From positions 57,675-121,674 of IMG/VR virus record IMGVR_UViG_3300049043_000117: 64,000 nucleotides of DNA; one strand, given 5' to 3'. Both the position numbers and the translations under genes were made by a program. The notes beneath the pieces are model-generated. The model was not told the DNA's origin and did not search any database. It worked only from the letters and a program-made list of their open reading frames with translations. Below are positions 27,312-36,349 of this stretch, piece after piece; positions within the stretch are counted from its first letter, which is position 1; each line of letters begins with the position of its first letter. The stretch is from a virus.

Positions 27312-29215
27312 TTATCTCGTATATTTTCCGTTTAGATAACTTGATGTGGTTACATACTGTGTTGCAGAAGAATTTTCACCAGAACTTACAACATCTTCTA
27401 TAATATTTACCAAAGATGTTTTGAACATCTAATTGTAAATATAAATCTTGAAGTCCTATAACATCATTAGACTCTGGAATTACTTGAACTTCTATAAATC
27501 CATTTACTCAACAGTGGATGCATGTTATATTAACAACATCCAATCGAATTTCACCTCTAATATAATCAATTGTTCCTGCATTATTTTTAACAATCACAGG
27601 TAAATTATTTTCCAATTTAAAGAAGAATATAATTCCAGTTTCTTTATCTGAACCGCAGATGTGACTATCTGACATATAAAGAACATCAGATAATCCATTG
27701 ACAAAAAATCCTGTAGATTTTACAGAATATCCATTTGTTCTAGTATGTATTCTGATTTCCAAAACAAAGTTCATAGGTTGCAAAAGTATTTAGTTCTAGG
27801 ATTTAAATCTCTTCTCATCTTAACTTTTGTTATATTAGATGTAATCAGATTTGTCGCAGTCATCTATAAGTCCCACGACCTTACTATATTTAAATCTACC
27901 TCCAAAACTATTAACATCTTTAGAATTTGAATAAGAAGTTAAAGTATTAATTACTTTTGTCTTAACAATTTCTGGATTACTTAATTGATTAACATTATAA
28001 TAAACTGAGGTATCCAACTCAATATACAAATAAGAAAGATCTACTATTTCGGGTCGAATGCCTGCAATTGAATATTTTCTAATTGTATTTAAAATAGTTT
28101 GTTTGGTAATTTGCGACAAAAATGTTCCGTTTCTTGGTTTTATAGAAATAAAAACTTTTCCATATTCTGGTGGATCTAATTCATCTCCCCCATAAGAATT
28201 AACAGATTCAACGTTTGGGTAAATATATGGAATCAACGACTTAATAATCATTAGAAGTTACCGCTCTATATTGAGATGCATAAACCTTTGGTGCAAAATA
28301 TTTAATAGAATCAACGGATTCTATATTCATCACCGTTTTCCGACTTAGACTGAGTTGTTAAGTAATGAAATTCCCGTGGTAATATCGAATAAATCATTAT
28401 CTTTTCAATCTACCAGAAAATGTAAAGTTTGTAGCTCCATTTACCAGACTTCCATTGGTAACAATATAACTGATTTCAATTCTACTTCCATTGTGAGGGT
28501 TTTTTACCAATAATACCATCTCCAAATCTTAATTTCGTATTTAGCATCTCCGACCTCCTGAATCAAGAAAATCTATTGAATCTTTTCCAATATTTAATAA
28601 AGTATCGTAACTGATTATATACCTCTGTTACTTGATTGGTGACTTTTACTCTGATGGTGGTTGTATCTACACCAATATTTGGCAAGATAAATCTTTGATT
28701 CTGTTCGAGATTCATCTACTATAAAAGTATTTGTTAAGTATACTCCTTCATAAATTTGCAAGTTATCAAATATAGCAACTCCATTAGTGTTTACGGGAGT
28801 AGTAATATCTTCTGGTATTGAAAAAATATAATTTCCGTTTGTTACTGCACCGAAGCAACCTGTCCTGCAAGTAATTTTACAGTTCTGGCATTAGTTTGAC
28901 TCATATCAACACTAAAGTTGACCAATGCCCTTGAAGATCTTTTTGATCTTGGCAAATATCCAATGTTTCTAACAAGAGAAACTACATTTTCTCTAAGAGT
29001 TGCACTCTCCAAGAACATTTCATTAACCGCCATATTTGAATTGTAGGCAGTTATGTAACTGTTATACGCTAATGAGATCAATTAAAATTGAAAAGTTAGA
29101 TCCTTCAAAATCAAAATCAGTAAATTCACTATTTGCACGCAAATAATCTTTGATCTGAGTCTTAAGATCACTGAAATCTAAGTTTGTGAATTGATTGAAT
29201 GACATTAGACTCTAG
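27312..29215 (-). CDS. 6: Baseplate wedge subunit gp6, frameshifted
   Basis: About 634 residues. The N-terminus MSFNQFTNLDFSDLKTQIKD, followed by FEGSNFSILIDLI and NEMFLESATLRENVVSLVR, is characteristic of cyanophage gp6. The C-terminal half includes PNVESVNSYGGDELDPPEYG, and the end reads SSYLNGKYTR. In T4, gp6 builds the inner baseplate wedge ring. The start overlaps the gp25 stop (TAATG), and the gp7-like start overlaps the gp6 end region, so the three genes form one coupled operon. Frameshifts cluster at 28.26-28.85 kb and 27.3-27.5 kb. Confidence 0.88.
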
Positions 29216-29604
29216 TTGGTTGTAATATGAAGTCTATGGTTTGAGTTGGAGATGGAATTCCTACTATGGTGTAAGATATTCTTACGTTAATTTCATTAGA
29301 TATCATCGGGATATGTAACCAACACCGAAGAAACTGAGACTCTTTTTTCAAAATTTTTCAAAAGAGTAGTGATGTTCAATTCCAAAGAGTACGCCATTTC
29401 TGGAGTTTGTAACTCAAACATGGAATTTTCAACTTCAGAACCAAGGAGAGAATTAAAAAATCTCTCCCCTATCCGAGTTCTCACTAAATTAATAACGGAT
29501 TTTTTAACAGCGTCATCATTATTAAGTGAAAGAATATCATTAGTTACAGGATTCCTTACAAAAGAGAGACTCACATCTTTAAATTTGCGAGAAATCCTAG
29601 TCAT
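29215..29604 (-). CDS. 25: Baseplate wedge subunit gp25
   Basis: About 130 residues: MTRISRKFKDVSLSFVRNP, then IGERFFNSLLGSEVE and FEKRVSVSSVLVTYPDD. This is the gp25/GPW-like fold shared with phage and type VI secretion wedge proteins. One frameshift at about 29300 hides the tail, which continues INVRISYTIVGIPSPTQTID and ends at the TAATG overlap with gp6. A late promoter lies 16 nt before the start. Confidence 0.9.
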
Positions 29605-29619
29605 TACTCAAACTAAGGG

Positions 29620-29627
29620 TATTTATT
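29620..29627 (-). promoter_or_regulatory. T4-type late promoter AATAAATA
   Basis: AATAAATA on the minus strand, upstream of gp25 and overlapping the TAA stop of the previous gene (29626-29628). It matches NATAAATA and is well placed to start the gp25-gp6-gp7-gp8 wedge operon. Confidence 0.6.
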
Positions 29628-29883
29628 ATATGTATAAGACATTTTTACCACTTTCTCCATACATTGGTTCTGTTCCATACTCCCAATCATCGTAATCTTG
29701 ATCATTACGAATTCTTTCGTGAAGTTCTGTTTGTTTTTTTAGATCATGTTTGGGTGCCGAATCATGCATAACTTCCTGAATTACTCTTTTTTCGGGAATT
29801 TTAACATAATCTGTAACTAAACTTGCGGTTCCCCACATTTTTTTCATGTAATCTTTGTCTCTATCGACTGGTAAATTTGACAT
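29626..29883 (-). CDS. Conserved small cyanophage protein
   Basis: 85 residues, intact frame, MSNLPVDRDKDYMKKMWGT to MYGESGKNVLYI, preceded by AGGAGCT 6 nt before the ATG. The protein is charged, with a run of K, D and E residues in the middle, and has no transmembrane segment. It sits just before gp25. I recall similar small proteins at this place in cyanomyoviruses but no function. A role in baseplate assembly is only positional inference. Confidence 0.7.
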   Translation of the reverse strand: MSNLPVDRDKDYMKKMWGTASLVTDYVKIPEKRVIQEVMHDSAPKHDLKKQTELHERIRNDQDYDDWEYGTEPMYGESGKNVLYI

Positions 29884-29938
29884 TTTAGCTCCTGATTTAG
29901 AAAATCAGAACTTTTTACGGGTTCCTATTCCCGAAATG

Positions 29939-30111
29939 TCAGTTATCGTTTTTAAGTTCATCAACTTGATCATCCATAGACATTTTTTTAAGATGCGGCA
30001 TATAATTTAATGCGACATTATATAATTCTTTTTCTACATCATATAGATATTTTTCTGAAACGCCATCACTTTCCTTTTCTATGGTTGTCTGGTTTTGTTA
30101 TTGAAATCCAT
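29939..30111 (-). CDS. Small acidic protein, one frameshift
   Basis: About 57 residues: MDFNNKTRQ, then after a one-base slip EKESDGVSEKYLYDVEKELY and MSMDDQVDELKNDN. It is helical and acidic. The start overlaps the stop of the upstream gene. The indel lies at about 30080. Family not recognised. Confidence 0.5.
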
Positions 30112-30112
30112 T

Positions 30113-30580
30113 TCAATTCTCTTCCGTGTTTTTTTCTATGTATTTGTAATCTTTTCCTAAAATTTCTTTAAGATAGTCTTCTGTCCAATATGTATAATAC
30201 TCTGTTTTTGCTAACTGTTTTCTAATTTTATTTAATTTTATCTTAGATTGACATAAAATTAAATTGAATTTTTCATTATTCGTTTTTACGCCATTAATAA
30301 AAGTGTCTCTGGAAGACAAATCTGAGAAAAACTTATAATACGGAAACTTTTCGTTGTAAACGGTTACCCAATTTTCGACATGATCTGGTCTCCAAAAATC
30401 TTCAACAATAAAAATAATGACATCGTAGCCAGATTTGGGCACGATGTCATCAAGTGAAGTCTCTACAATTAAAGTTTTTGATGAGGAAGCATATGGACAA
30501 ATCGCAAAACCGCCTAATTCCGGTCTATTTTTAGATACTTTTTGTATCCATTTATGAATGTATGCCTCTTTTTCAGACAT
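30113..30580 (-). CDS. Conserved cyanophage protein of unknown function
   Basis: 155 residues in an intact frame, MSEKEAYIHKWIQKVSKNRP to YIEKNTEEN. It has alternating beta and alpha segments (LIVETSLDDIVPKSGYDVII, then FIVEDFWRPDHVENWV) suggesting a compact alpha/beta domain, and a lysine-rich C-terminus. Its start lies 2 nt after the stop of the preceding small gene. The N-terminal style resembles a conserved cyanophage hypothetical; no function is known to me. Confidence 0.75.
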   Translation of the reverse strand: MSEKEAYIHKWIQKVSKNRPELGGFAICPYASSSKTLIVETSLDDIVPKSGYDVIIFIVEDFWRPDHVENWVTVYNEKFPYYKFFSDLSSRDTFINGVKTNNEKFNLILCQSKIKLNKIRKQLAKTEYYTYWTEDYLKEILGKDYKYIEKNTEEN

Positions 30581-30581
30581 A

Positions 30582-30738
30582 TTAACCTGCGGCTAAGGGG
30601 ATGCCTGGATTTGGTTTAGTTTGAACGACGGTTCTTGCATTTGATGCAACATTGTAATCAAATACTTTTGCAGTTTCTGGAGTTTCTTCTGGAGAATCTG
30701 CAGCAGTTCGGACCTACTTTTGGCATTGTTTCTGACAT
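30582..30738 (-). CDS. Small cyanophage protein, one frameshift
   Basis: About 52 residues: MSETMPKVG, a slip near 30712, then VRTAADSPEETPETAKVFDY and a tail ending NPGIPLAAG. The frame after the slip is open to a TAA that abuts the next ATG (TTAATATG). Short, proline- and glycine-rich, family unknown. Confidence 0.5.
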
Positions 30739-30783
30739 TTTCTATGCGATGCAATTAATTTAAAATTATTTAGACTTTTTCTT

Positions 30784-30932
30784 TTACTTACCTTGACCTC
30801 GATATACTTTTCGAGTCTTGTTACGCTCGTTGAAGAATATTTAGTTCCTTTTCCCATTCCTTGACGAGTTAATTTTGGTTTTCCCGCTACATAACCAGTC
30901 TTTACTAATCCACCTTTTGCTTTTACTGTCAT
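30784..30932 (-). CDS. Small basic protein, one frameshift
   Basis: About 48 residues, MTVKAKGGLVKTGYVAGKP, then KGTKYSSTS and, after a slip at about 30815, NKTRKVYRGQGK. It is strongly basic with G, K and R. Similar tiny basic proteins occur near the wedge genes of cyanomyoviruses, as I recall. It may bind nucleic acid, but nothing proves this. Confidence 0.5.
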
Positions 30933-31021
30933 TTTTCTAATATCTCACATATTGGTTTTATGCGCGCCGAATTTTGTTTTTGAACGCACGAACATCAGTC
31001 TCTAGGGTTCTAAGACCCGTA

Positions 31022-31777
31022 TCAAAGAATACGAGTCTTCTCATGACCTACACGAATCTTAGGATCGCACCAGATCTCAAAGCCCGCTGCCTCTGCGTCA
31101 AGACAGAAGGACACGTCCTCACCACACATATCTTGAACCTCTCCGGAATCAAATACTTGCATCTTTGGAGCGAACCAAGGATACTCAAGAGATTCAAACA
31201 CTCCATGTTTAATCAAAACCCAACCGAACCCAGTGTAGTCAACTGTAAATGGTTTGCGGCGTTTCTGCATTGTTTCACCAGTTTCATGATTCATAACTCC
31301 ACCATTATTCTTGAAGTCATCTTCTTCTAACCAATGAGCAACCGAAGTTGTCTGACCATCTTCAGTCATATACCAACCTGCGGCAATATCCTTATCCATT
31401 GCAACAAGACGATAAAACTTTTCAGTATCAAAGACAATATCGTTATCAATCCAGAGTTGATAGTCATACTTAAGTTTTCCATCCCATGGAATTTGTTTTG
31501 GTCCACGAAGAACATTTGCACCAAGAACCTTGCATCGTGCAAAGTTTACCATGGAAGAATAGTCCTGTGAAATTTGAATGCAAGTGCACCGTTTTGGACA
31601 AGATCAAAACACAATTGGACAAATGCTTTGAGAAAAATATAAGAACAACCTCGACCAGGAAGACAGAAAATGATTGATTTTCCACGAATCATTTCTTTCG
31701 CAGAATTAATATCAAACTCTTCATCATTTTTCTTCAGGAGTTGCGCTGCTAGCTTTAATTGTAAATCCTTTAGACAT
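31022..31777 (-). CDS. Glycosyltransferase-like protein (GT-A type), frameshifted
   Basis: About 250 residues. It starts MSKGFTIKASSATPEE, followed by GKSIIFCLPGRGCSY, QDYSSMVNFARCKVLGANVL and the DYQLWIDNDIVF segment, where the DxD-like WIDNDIVF fits the metal and sugar-nucleotide site of GT-A enzymes. Later FGWVLIKHGVFESLEYPWF, GEDVSFC and a terminal RVGHEKTRIL agree with family 2-like phage proteins. It probably transfers a sugar to a phage or host glycan. Two indels lie near 31570 and 31725. It opens a cluster of modification-type genes. Confidence 0.72.
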
Positions 31778-31859
31778 AAAATTTAGAATTGCGACGTTAC
31801 TATTCTACCACTACAAATCAAATCATGCAATGGTTTCTGTTCTTATTTAGAAGAAAACT

Positions 31860-32009
31860 TTAAATACATTCTTCTTCGATTTTGACTAACAAATCCTCAA
31901 TTTCATTTTTGAGAGATTCGTTAATCACCAACACTTTATCTGTATCCAAACGATATTGAAGACAATCGAGCAAAAGATCTTTTTCTTGATAATTTACCTT
32001 GAGTTCCAT
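31860..32009 (-). CDS. Small charged helical protein
   Basis: 49 residues in an intact frame, MELKVNYQEKDLLLDCLQYR to VKIEEECI. It is mostly helical with alternating L/I and K/E, so possibly a short coiled coil. It sits between the acyltransferase-like and glycosyltransferase-like genes. No family recognised. Confidence 0.6.
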   Translation of the reverse strand: MELKVNYQEKDLLLDCLQYRLDTDKVLVINESLKNEIEDLLVKIEEECI

Positions 32010-32053
32010 GTAATTAATAACAGTTCATTTCAAAAATTATATATGAATTTTAG

Positions 32054-32650
32054 TTATTTGCCGACATATCTTGCAATAGATCCAAGATATCTTTCCGGAC
32101 TTGGTAATATCCTTTGTCACATTACTCAATGCTCCTACAGTCACATCATCAGTAATCTTTACATTATTCAAGACAGAAGACTTGAATTTAAATGTACAAT
32201 TTTCGCAACCGTTGTCTTTCCAGCGATTGCAACTCCAGAATGCAATACACAACTCGACCTAAATTTACATGATGTGCAACTAAACAATAACTTTCAATCC
32301 AACAATGATTTCCAATATGAGTGGAATACAATGTCGAACTGAAAGGCCCAATGATGACTCCTTTACCAAGAGTACATGTATCACAAACTAGACTTGTCTC
32401 ATGTGTACAAGTCACACAATCCAAATTTAAGTCATCAATCGTCTGACATATTTTTTCTGAGTTGTGTATCAACACAAAATGAAACAATGTATTGATAATC
32501 ATTCTGATTTGAAAGGCTCAAAAAATCTTCTGGAGTCATTACCTCCATCGTATTTTGTGTTTGTAAAGAAATAAAATTAATTGCCGATTCTACCATGGAA
32601 GATTCGGAATAACCAATGACTTTAATTGGTTTATGGTTTTCAATAATCAT
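32054..32650 (-). CDS. NeuD-like O-acyltransferase with hexapeptide repeats, frameshifted
   Basis: About 198 residues. The N-terminal part MIIENHKPIKVIGYSESSMV looks like the Rossmann-like domain of PglD/NeuD proteins. The C-terminal part has left-handed beta-helix hexapeptides: LVCDTCTLGKGVIIGPFSS, IGNHCWIESYCLVAHHVNL, NNVKITDDVTVGALSNVTKD. It would acetylate an amino-sugar or similar. Frameshifts lie near 32450, 32210 and 32080; the end reads ERYLGSIARYVGK. With its glycosyl- and oxygenase-like neighbours it suggests glycan modification. Confidence 0.65.
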
Positions 32651-32734
32651 AAAACTATCAGAATTAATGTATAAAGTATAGTAGAAAATTCAAATATATG
32701 CAATTTCAATTTGTAAAAGATACATCAAAATGAT

Positions 32735-33827
32735 TCAAGCTTGTTTAATTTGTTCGTGATTTCTAATTTTCTGTTTAGTCTTATCATACAAACCATCATC
32801 CATAATTTGGCAGTTCTGTTCAAATCTTTTTCGATTATCATTCCACAATTCACGAACATTTACAGAACCATTTAACAGATGTTCATTTCGATCAATTCCT
32901 GCAACCATTCTTTCAAAGTGATCTTCAATTTCATCATAACTATGATCGATAATGTCATCAAACATATCAATTTGCATGAACTTTCGTATCTCTCTGACAA
33001 TTCCCGGTCCATTAATGTAAATTGGAAAGTTCTTCGCATAAACAGACTGAACTTCTTTTTCACTCAGAACTGGAGTATTTTCAAAGAACATTGTTCCGGT
33101 AATAATTTCAACAGCGATCTTTTCAAACACAGGTAATAAATTTTGATTGTAATTGCTTGCAACTCAATCATTGCTGTAATCAAAATTACGTATCTTCAAA
33201 TGTTTAAAATCTTTTGATTTGAATCGAACATAACCTTTTGCAAAATCACTTCTTAATTGATAGGTTGGTATTTTTGTAATATTTTTATATTGATCATATT
33301 TCACAAGCGTAGGCACATCCATGTTAAAAGTAATATACCCTCTGTTATAATAATCTTTCGATAATAAGTAACATACCGTCATTACTTTATGCACTTTAGT
33401 ATCAGAATTTAACGATAACCAAGCACTTTCTAAGATCTTTCTTTTCGCAATGTTTTAATCGTTCTGTATAACTTGTTGGAATAATTGTATCCAAATATAA
33501 GTTTGGAAATTTCACTTCCTTTGCAAGATTTAAATGAAGATTAAAAATAATAAAATCTTGTTCCGGATTATCTGCACAAAACTGCGTTAGTTCTTTAATT
33601 GCAGTATTATCGGTATTATCAATCATTAAATCCATCACATTCAAAATCACAACTCGACTTTGAAAATTTATTTGATAAAGATCTTGAAACGATGACCCAG
33701 TTCCATATGGACAGAATAATAATTGATAACATTCAACATCTTCGCTGAGAGTATACTCATCAAAAAAAGTTTCAAACGTATCTGTAAATGGTACTCCTGG
33801 GAATGAAGATAGTGTTTTGACTTTCAT
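32735..33827 (-). CDS. Putative glycan-modifying transferase, frameshifted
   Basis: About 363 residues in three segments: MKVKTLSSFPGVPFTDTFET, then GYITFNMDVPTLVKYDQYK, then ITGTMFFENTPVLSEKEVQS with KNFPIYINGPGIVREIRK. The C-terminal pattern (a hydrophobic SE segment, F-E-TPVLSEKE, then FP-G) resembles the acceptor and donor region of viral proteins related to fucosyltransferases, but I see no decisive catalytic motif. It starts 6 nt after the oxygenase-like gene. Slips lie near 33400 and 33160. Confidence 0.5.
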
Positions 33828-33832
33828 TTTAG

Positions 33833-34396
33833 TTAAAAATACTTTTGATAAACTTCTTCTTCATTTGACAATCTCATAGACAGTAAAATTCTTGGTAACT
33901 TATGAGAGTCTAAAATTCTAACTCCATGCAATTCCTTCACATTCATCAGTGTCGGAACATCTAAAACATATTTATCCACCTCATGACATTCATTTATATT
34001 ATAATAAGTTCCCGTTCCCCATGAATGTAAATGAACTGTTCCTTGAATGTCTTGATGATTTTTTTGATAGATGATTGTCTCTGCACTTGAACCATTTAAA
34101 ATTGGCCAATTCAATCGAATTCTTTTTTGAATTGATGAATTGTTTGCATCCGTATGTATTGGAACTTCTGTATTTTGATTGACAAAAAGATACGATGCAA
34201 AGATAACTTCTGAATTTAATTCTTCCCGAATACATTCAAACAATTCTGGAATATCTTTTTTAAATTCTTCAAGGTTCTCTTCTGAAATTAAATTGTAAAA
34301 TAATTTTTCTCTTTGACTTATGAAATGAGTGATGTAAGGAACGATAAGTTCTTGAATTTCTTCAAAGGAGTCAATATCAAGTTGTTTATAATACAT
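33833..34396 (-). CDS. 2-oxoglutarate/Fe(II) oxygenase-like protein
   Basis: 187 residues from MYYKQLDIDSFEEIQELI to EEEVYQKYF. The PIHTD sequence (H-x-D) and a distal histidine in VKELHGVRI, followed by PRILLSMRLS (an arginine suited to binding 2-oxoglutarate), form the pattern of aspartyl/asparaginyl-hydroxylase-like dioxygenases. A longer GTG start at 34516 is possible, but the ATG at 34396 just below a CATAAATA promoter is preferred. The frame is intact. The substrate is unknown; its neighbours suggest a glycan or virion protein. Confidence 0.7.
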   Translation of the reverse strand: MYYKQLDIDSFEEIQELIVPYITHFISQREKLFYNLISEENLEEFKKDIPELFECIREELNSEVIFASYLFVNQNTEVPIHTDANNSSIQKRIRLNWPILNGSSAETIIYQKNHQDIQGTVHLHSWGTGTYYNINECHEVDKYVLDVPTLMNVKELHGVRILDSHKLPRILLSMRLSNEEEVYQKYF

Positions 34397-34413
34397 GAGA
34401 GAAGGTTTTGAGA

Positions 34414-34421
34414 TATTTATG
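34414..34421 (-). promoter_or_regulatory. T4-type late promoter CATAAATA
   Basis: CATAAATA on the minus strand, 18 nt before the ATG at 34396. It fits NATAAATA, and its place implies that the oxygenase and glycan-type genes are expressed late. Confidence 0.5.
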
Positions 34422-34491
34422 GCTGGCAAAAAAATTTTTGATTCTTGATGGCTTTTCGAGCGCTTTTTGGGGTCGTTATAGATTAGGGTAG

Positions 34492-34764
34492 TTAGCGTTT
34501 TTTCAAACGGGGCCACCGCGCCCGCGCTAACACAAACGCCCCGACAAACAACTGCCTCAAACTGTCATAAGCTGCACGAACACCGCTGCTCGTTCTCTGT
34601 TGTATTCGTGTCCCCTCCGATGACTCATAAGCCTCAGAGGGAACATAAGCCTCACACCTCAGCCAGAAGTCTTGAAGTATGCCTGCACCATTGCCCTCAG
34701 TGACAGCATTCTGTGCATGTGTGGCATGCCCATTGTATGCTTGACCTCGGCGGTTGGTGTTAGT
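34492..34764 (-). CDS. Open frame without clear start, possibly the C-terminal part of the upstream gene
   Basis: An open frame of about 90 codons encodes RGQAYNGHATHAQNAVTEGN, then FWLRCEAYVPSEAYESSEG and VRAAYDSLRQLFVGAF, ending LKKR. No ATG precedes it. It may continue the gene at 34760-34906 through a frameshift near 34775. Base composition is clearly richer in G and C than the oxygenase gene beside it. Unknown family. Confidence 0.35.
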   Translation of the reverse strand, partial: TNTNRRGQAYNGHATHAQNAVTEGNGAGILQDFWLRCEAYVPSEAYESSEGTRIQQRTSSGVRAAYDSLRQLFVGAFVLARARWPRLKKR

Positions 34765-34906
34765 CCGAGGGCCATTCGTGCGGCTGCATGATGAGTTCAG
34801 ACTTCTTCAGCTTACGGGTGGGGAGCACAGTGTACTTCAGCTGCCCCTGAACATCAGCAACCAGGAGCTCCAGTTTGCTTGCTTTGGAGATGTCAATGTT
34901 GGTCAT
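34760..34906 (-). CDS. Small protein of unknown function
   Basis: 48 residues, MTNIDISKASKLELLVADVQ to IMQPHEWPSD, in an intact frame with ATG at 34906. It has a short helical segment, then a basic RKLKK patch. It may be the N-terminus of a longer frameshifted protein (see 34492-34764). Family unknown. Confidence 0.5.
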   Translation of the reverse strand: MTNIDISKASKLELLVADVQGQLKYTVLPTRKLKKSELIMQPHEWPSD

Positions 34907-34947
34907 GATGTTGTTAGTTAAGGTGTGCAGTAAGAATAGACGAATGA

Positions 34948-35225
34948 TCAGAGCTCTTGCATCATCTCAAGCATCTCTGCTTCATTGATTTCTTCATCAT
35001 CCCAACGAACACCATCCTTCGTGCTACCCAACATGCGGCCAATCTGTCCATCAGTCATACAACGAACAAACTTAGCCCAAGGGGTCTCATCATCACCACA
35101 GAACTCAACACAAGCCTTTGCAGTGTTATACAGAAACTCATCATTTCCGATCCACAGAGCAGCATTCCAGGTCTCATAGTTACTCCAGCCGTTGTAGGTA
35201 ACTGAGTGGTTTCGGTGTTGGTCAT
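34948..35225 (-). CDS. Conserved DUF7249-like protein, early frameshift
   Basis: About 92 residues. It starts MTNTETTQL just after an intergenic element, slips near 35195, then reads VTYNGWSNYETWNAALWIG and YNTAKACVEFCGDDETPWA to MLEMMQEL. The YNGWSNYETWN signature is shared by a phage and bacterial family of unknown function (DUF7249-like, from memory). It is the first gene downstream of element copy 1. Confidence 0.65.
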
Positions 35226-35232
35226 GTGTGTT

Positions 35233-35303
35233 CCTCTCAACATGGCTGAGATACCAGGCTGGCTCCCTCTGGCGCATACTGTGGCCCAGTCATTTAACTG
35301 TCC
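35233..35303 (-). promoter_or_regulatory. Intergenic hairpin-leader element, copy 1
   Basis: Minus strand: a CAGT/ACTG hairpin, then GTATCTCAGCCATGTTGAGAG, then 8 nt to the ATG at 35225. It is a member of a repeated family described in the findings. Confidence 0.7.
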
Positions 35304-35905
35304 ACTATTCTCTCTGTTGTCAATGTTCTATGGTGGGCTCATGAGTCTTTGTGGCTTGAGACTTAACTTAAGCTGGCTCTAGAGGCTTAAGCACTCAGTC
35401 CCTTTATGCACTCCTACAGAGTTATTATAAGGCTTCAGAGGGACTTATGTCAAGCTCACGAATGTGTGACCCTTAGAGTGCTCATTGAGCTTCTGTAGAA
35501 TGCTTAAGTTTTCCACAGCTTTTCCACAGGTTTGTTATACTTTTTCCACAGCCCTAAGTATAAGAACTCTGATGGCTTTTGAGAACTTGTGATAACCTGT
35601 GGAAAACTTATGCTGTGGAAAACTATAAGAACTCGGAGGGGTCTGAGTGTTACTTTATGTGCGTCCGGAAACTTATGTCGGGGTGCCATTGCCAGTTTTA
35701 GCGGTCGTGTGATAGCCTGCACCCTTAGATCACAAGGTCTCAGAGCTTTCAAGAATGTTATCTCAGGAGCTTTCACTCTCACTAACACAAGGTCTCAGAG
35801 GCTTTATTATCAAACAAACACAAAGATTAGAAAGCGATTGAATGTCGTCTAAATGAGAAAGCTATCTAAACAAAGCTTTAACAAAGCCATGTTTTAGCCA
35901 TTTAT
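35304..35905. other. Gene-free region of about 600 bp
   Basis: I see no credible gene on either strand. The stretch is AT-rich and contains DnaA-box-like motifs, the repeated CACAAGGTCTCAGAG, and several variants of CTCAGAG and ACTTATG. Short open frames here overlap the repeats and lack ribosome sites. Confidence 0.6.
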
Positions 35906-35934
35906 TTAAGCCCTTTTTCCACAGCTTTTCCACA
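35509..35934. promoter_or_regulatory. Cluster of seven DnaA-box-like motifs, candidate origin
   Basis: Seven perfect TTTTCCACA nonamers occur in 426 bp. They start at 35509, 35520, 35542, 35915 and 35926 on the plus strand and at 35598 and 35614 on the minus strand. Adjacent boxes are 11, 22, 16 and 11 bp apart, close to whole helical turns for three of the four. TTTTCCACA is a match to the DnaA-box consensus TTWTNCACA, and is the form I recall from cyanobacterial origins. The cluster lies in gene-free AT-rich DNA. Confidence 0.6.
35731..35800. repeat. 15-bp direct repeat CACAAGGTCTCAGAG
   Basis: CACAAGGTCTCAGAG occurs at 35731 and again at 35786, each followed by GCTT-type sequence. Related CTTCAGAG and CTCAGAGG variants occur at about 35434 and 34633. 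They lie between DnaA-like boxes and resemble iterons, though only two copies are exact. Confidence 0.55.
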
Positions 35935-36162
35935 ACCTTGTTAAAAAACTATCGTAACTCATCAACAACAACTCGTGAAGCACTAAGAGTATGTAACTCC
36001 ACTCCTCTCTAGTTGTTGTCTTCAGTGGAGAACTCACGGGATCATAACTCTCAAACTCTACAACACCCTGAGCATAATCATCATAGAACAGCTCTTCATT
36101 CTCGTAGTGACTTTGATCGTTCATTTCCTGTGAGAAAAACTCTTGAACATCGTCTCTCCATT
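35906..36162 (-). CDS. Small acidic protein, one frameshift
   Basis: About 85 residues: an ATG at 36162 overlapping the upstream stop (TAATG), a slip near 36145, then MNDQSHYENEELFYDDYAQG and YDPVSSPLKTTTREEWSY. The C-terminal LWKSCGKRA is encoded inside the two proximal DnaA-like boxes, so the true end may lie earlier if another indel is present. Unknown family. Confidence 0.45.
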
Positions 36163-36349
36163 AGTTGCTCCTCCGAGTCTTATACTCTCCGAGATTCTCG
36201 ACATAAACCTCGTTGACCTGATTCGTTTACCTTTAAGTTCCAGAAGCTCACGCCAATTCCACTCTTTCAGGCTCTACGCAATTTGTAGCATCAACTGTGA
36301 AGTCAAGAGTAACCCGGTAGCGCGTAACTTTGTCGTTGATTGTTTGCAT
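36162..36349 (-). CDS. Conserved cyanophage protein, frameshifted
   Basis: About 62 residues: MQTINDKVTRYRVTLDFTVD, CVEPE, then WRELLELK and VNEVYVENLGEYKTRRSN in other frames. The opening (KVTRYRVTLD-T-D-TNCV-PE) matches a small cyanophage protein that I recall. It is the first gene after a strong sigma70-like promoter, so probably early. Function unknown. Confidence 0.55.

Noticed and set aside
30582-30932. PAAR-type spike proteins for the two tiny genes
   Set aside because: No PAAR repeats, and the compositions are a basic GKR tail and a P/E-rich peptide.
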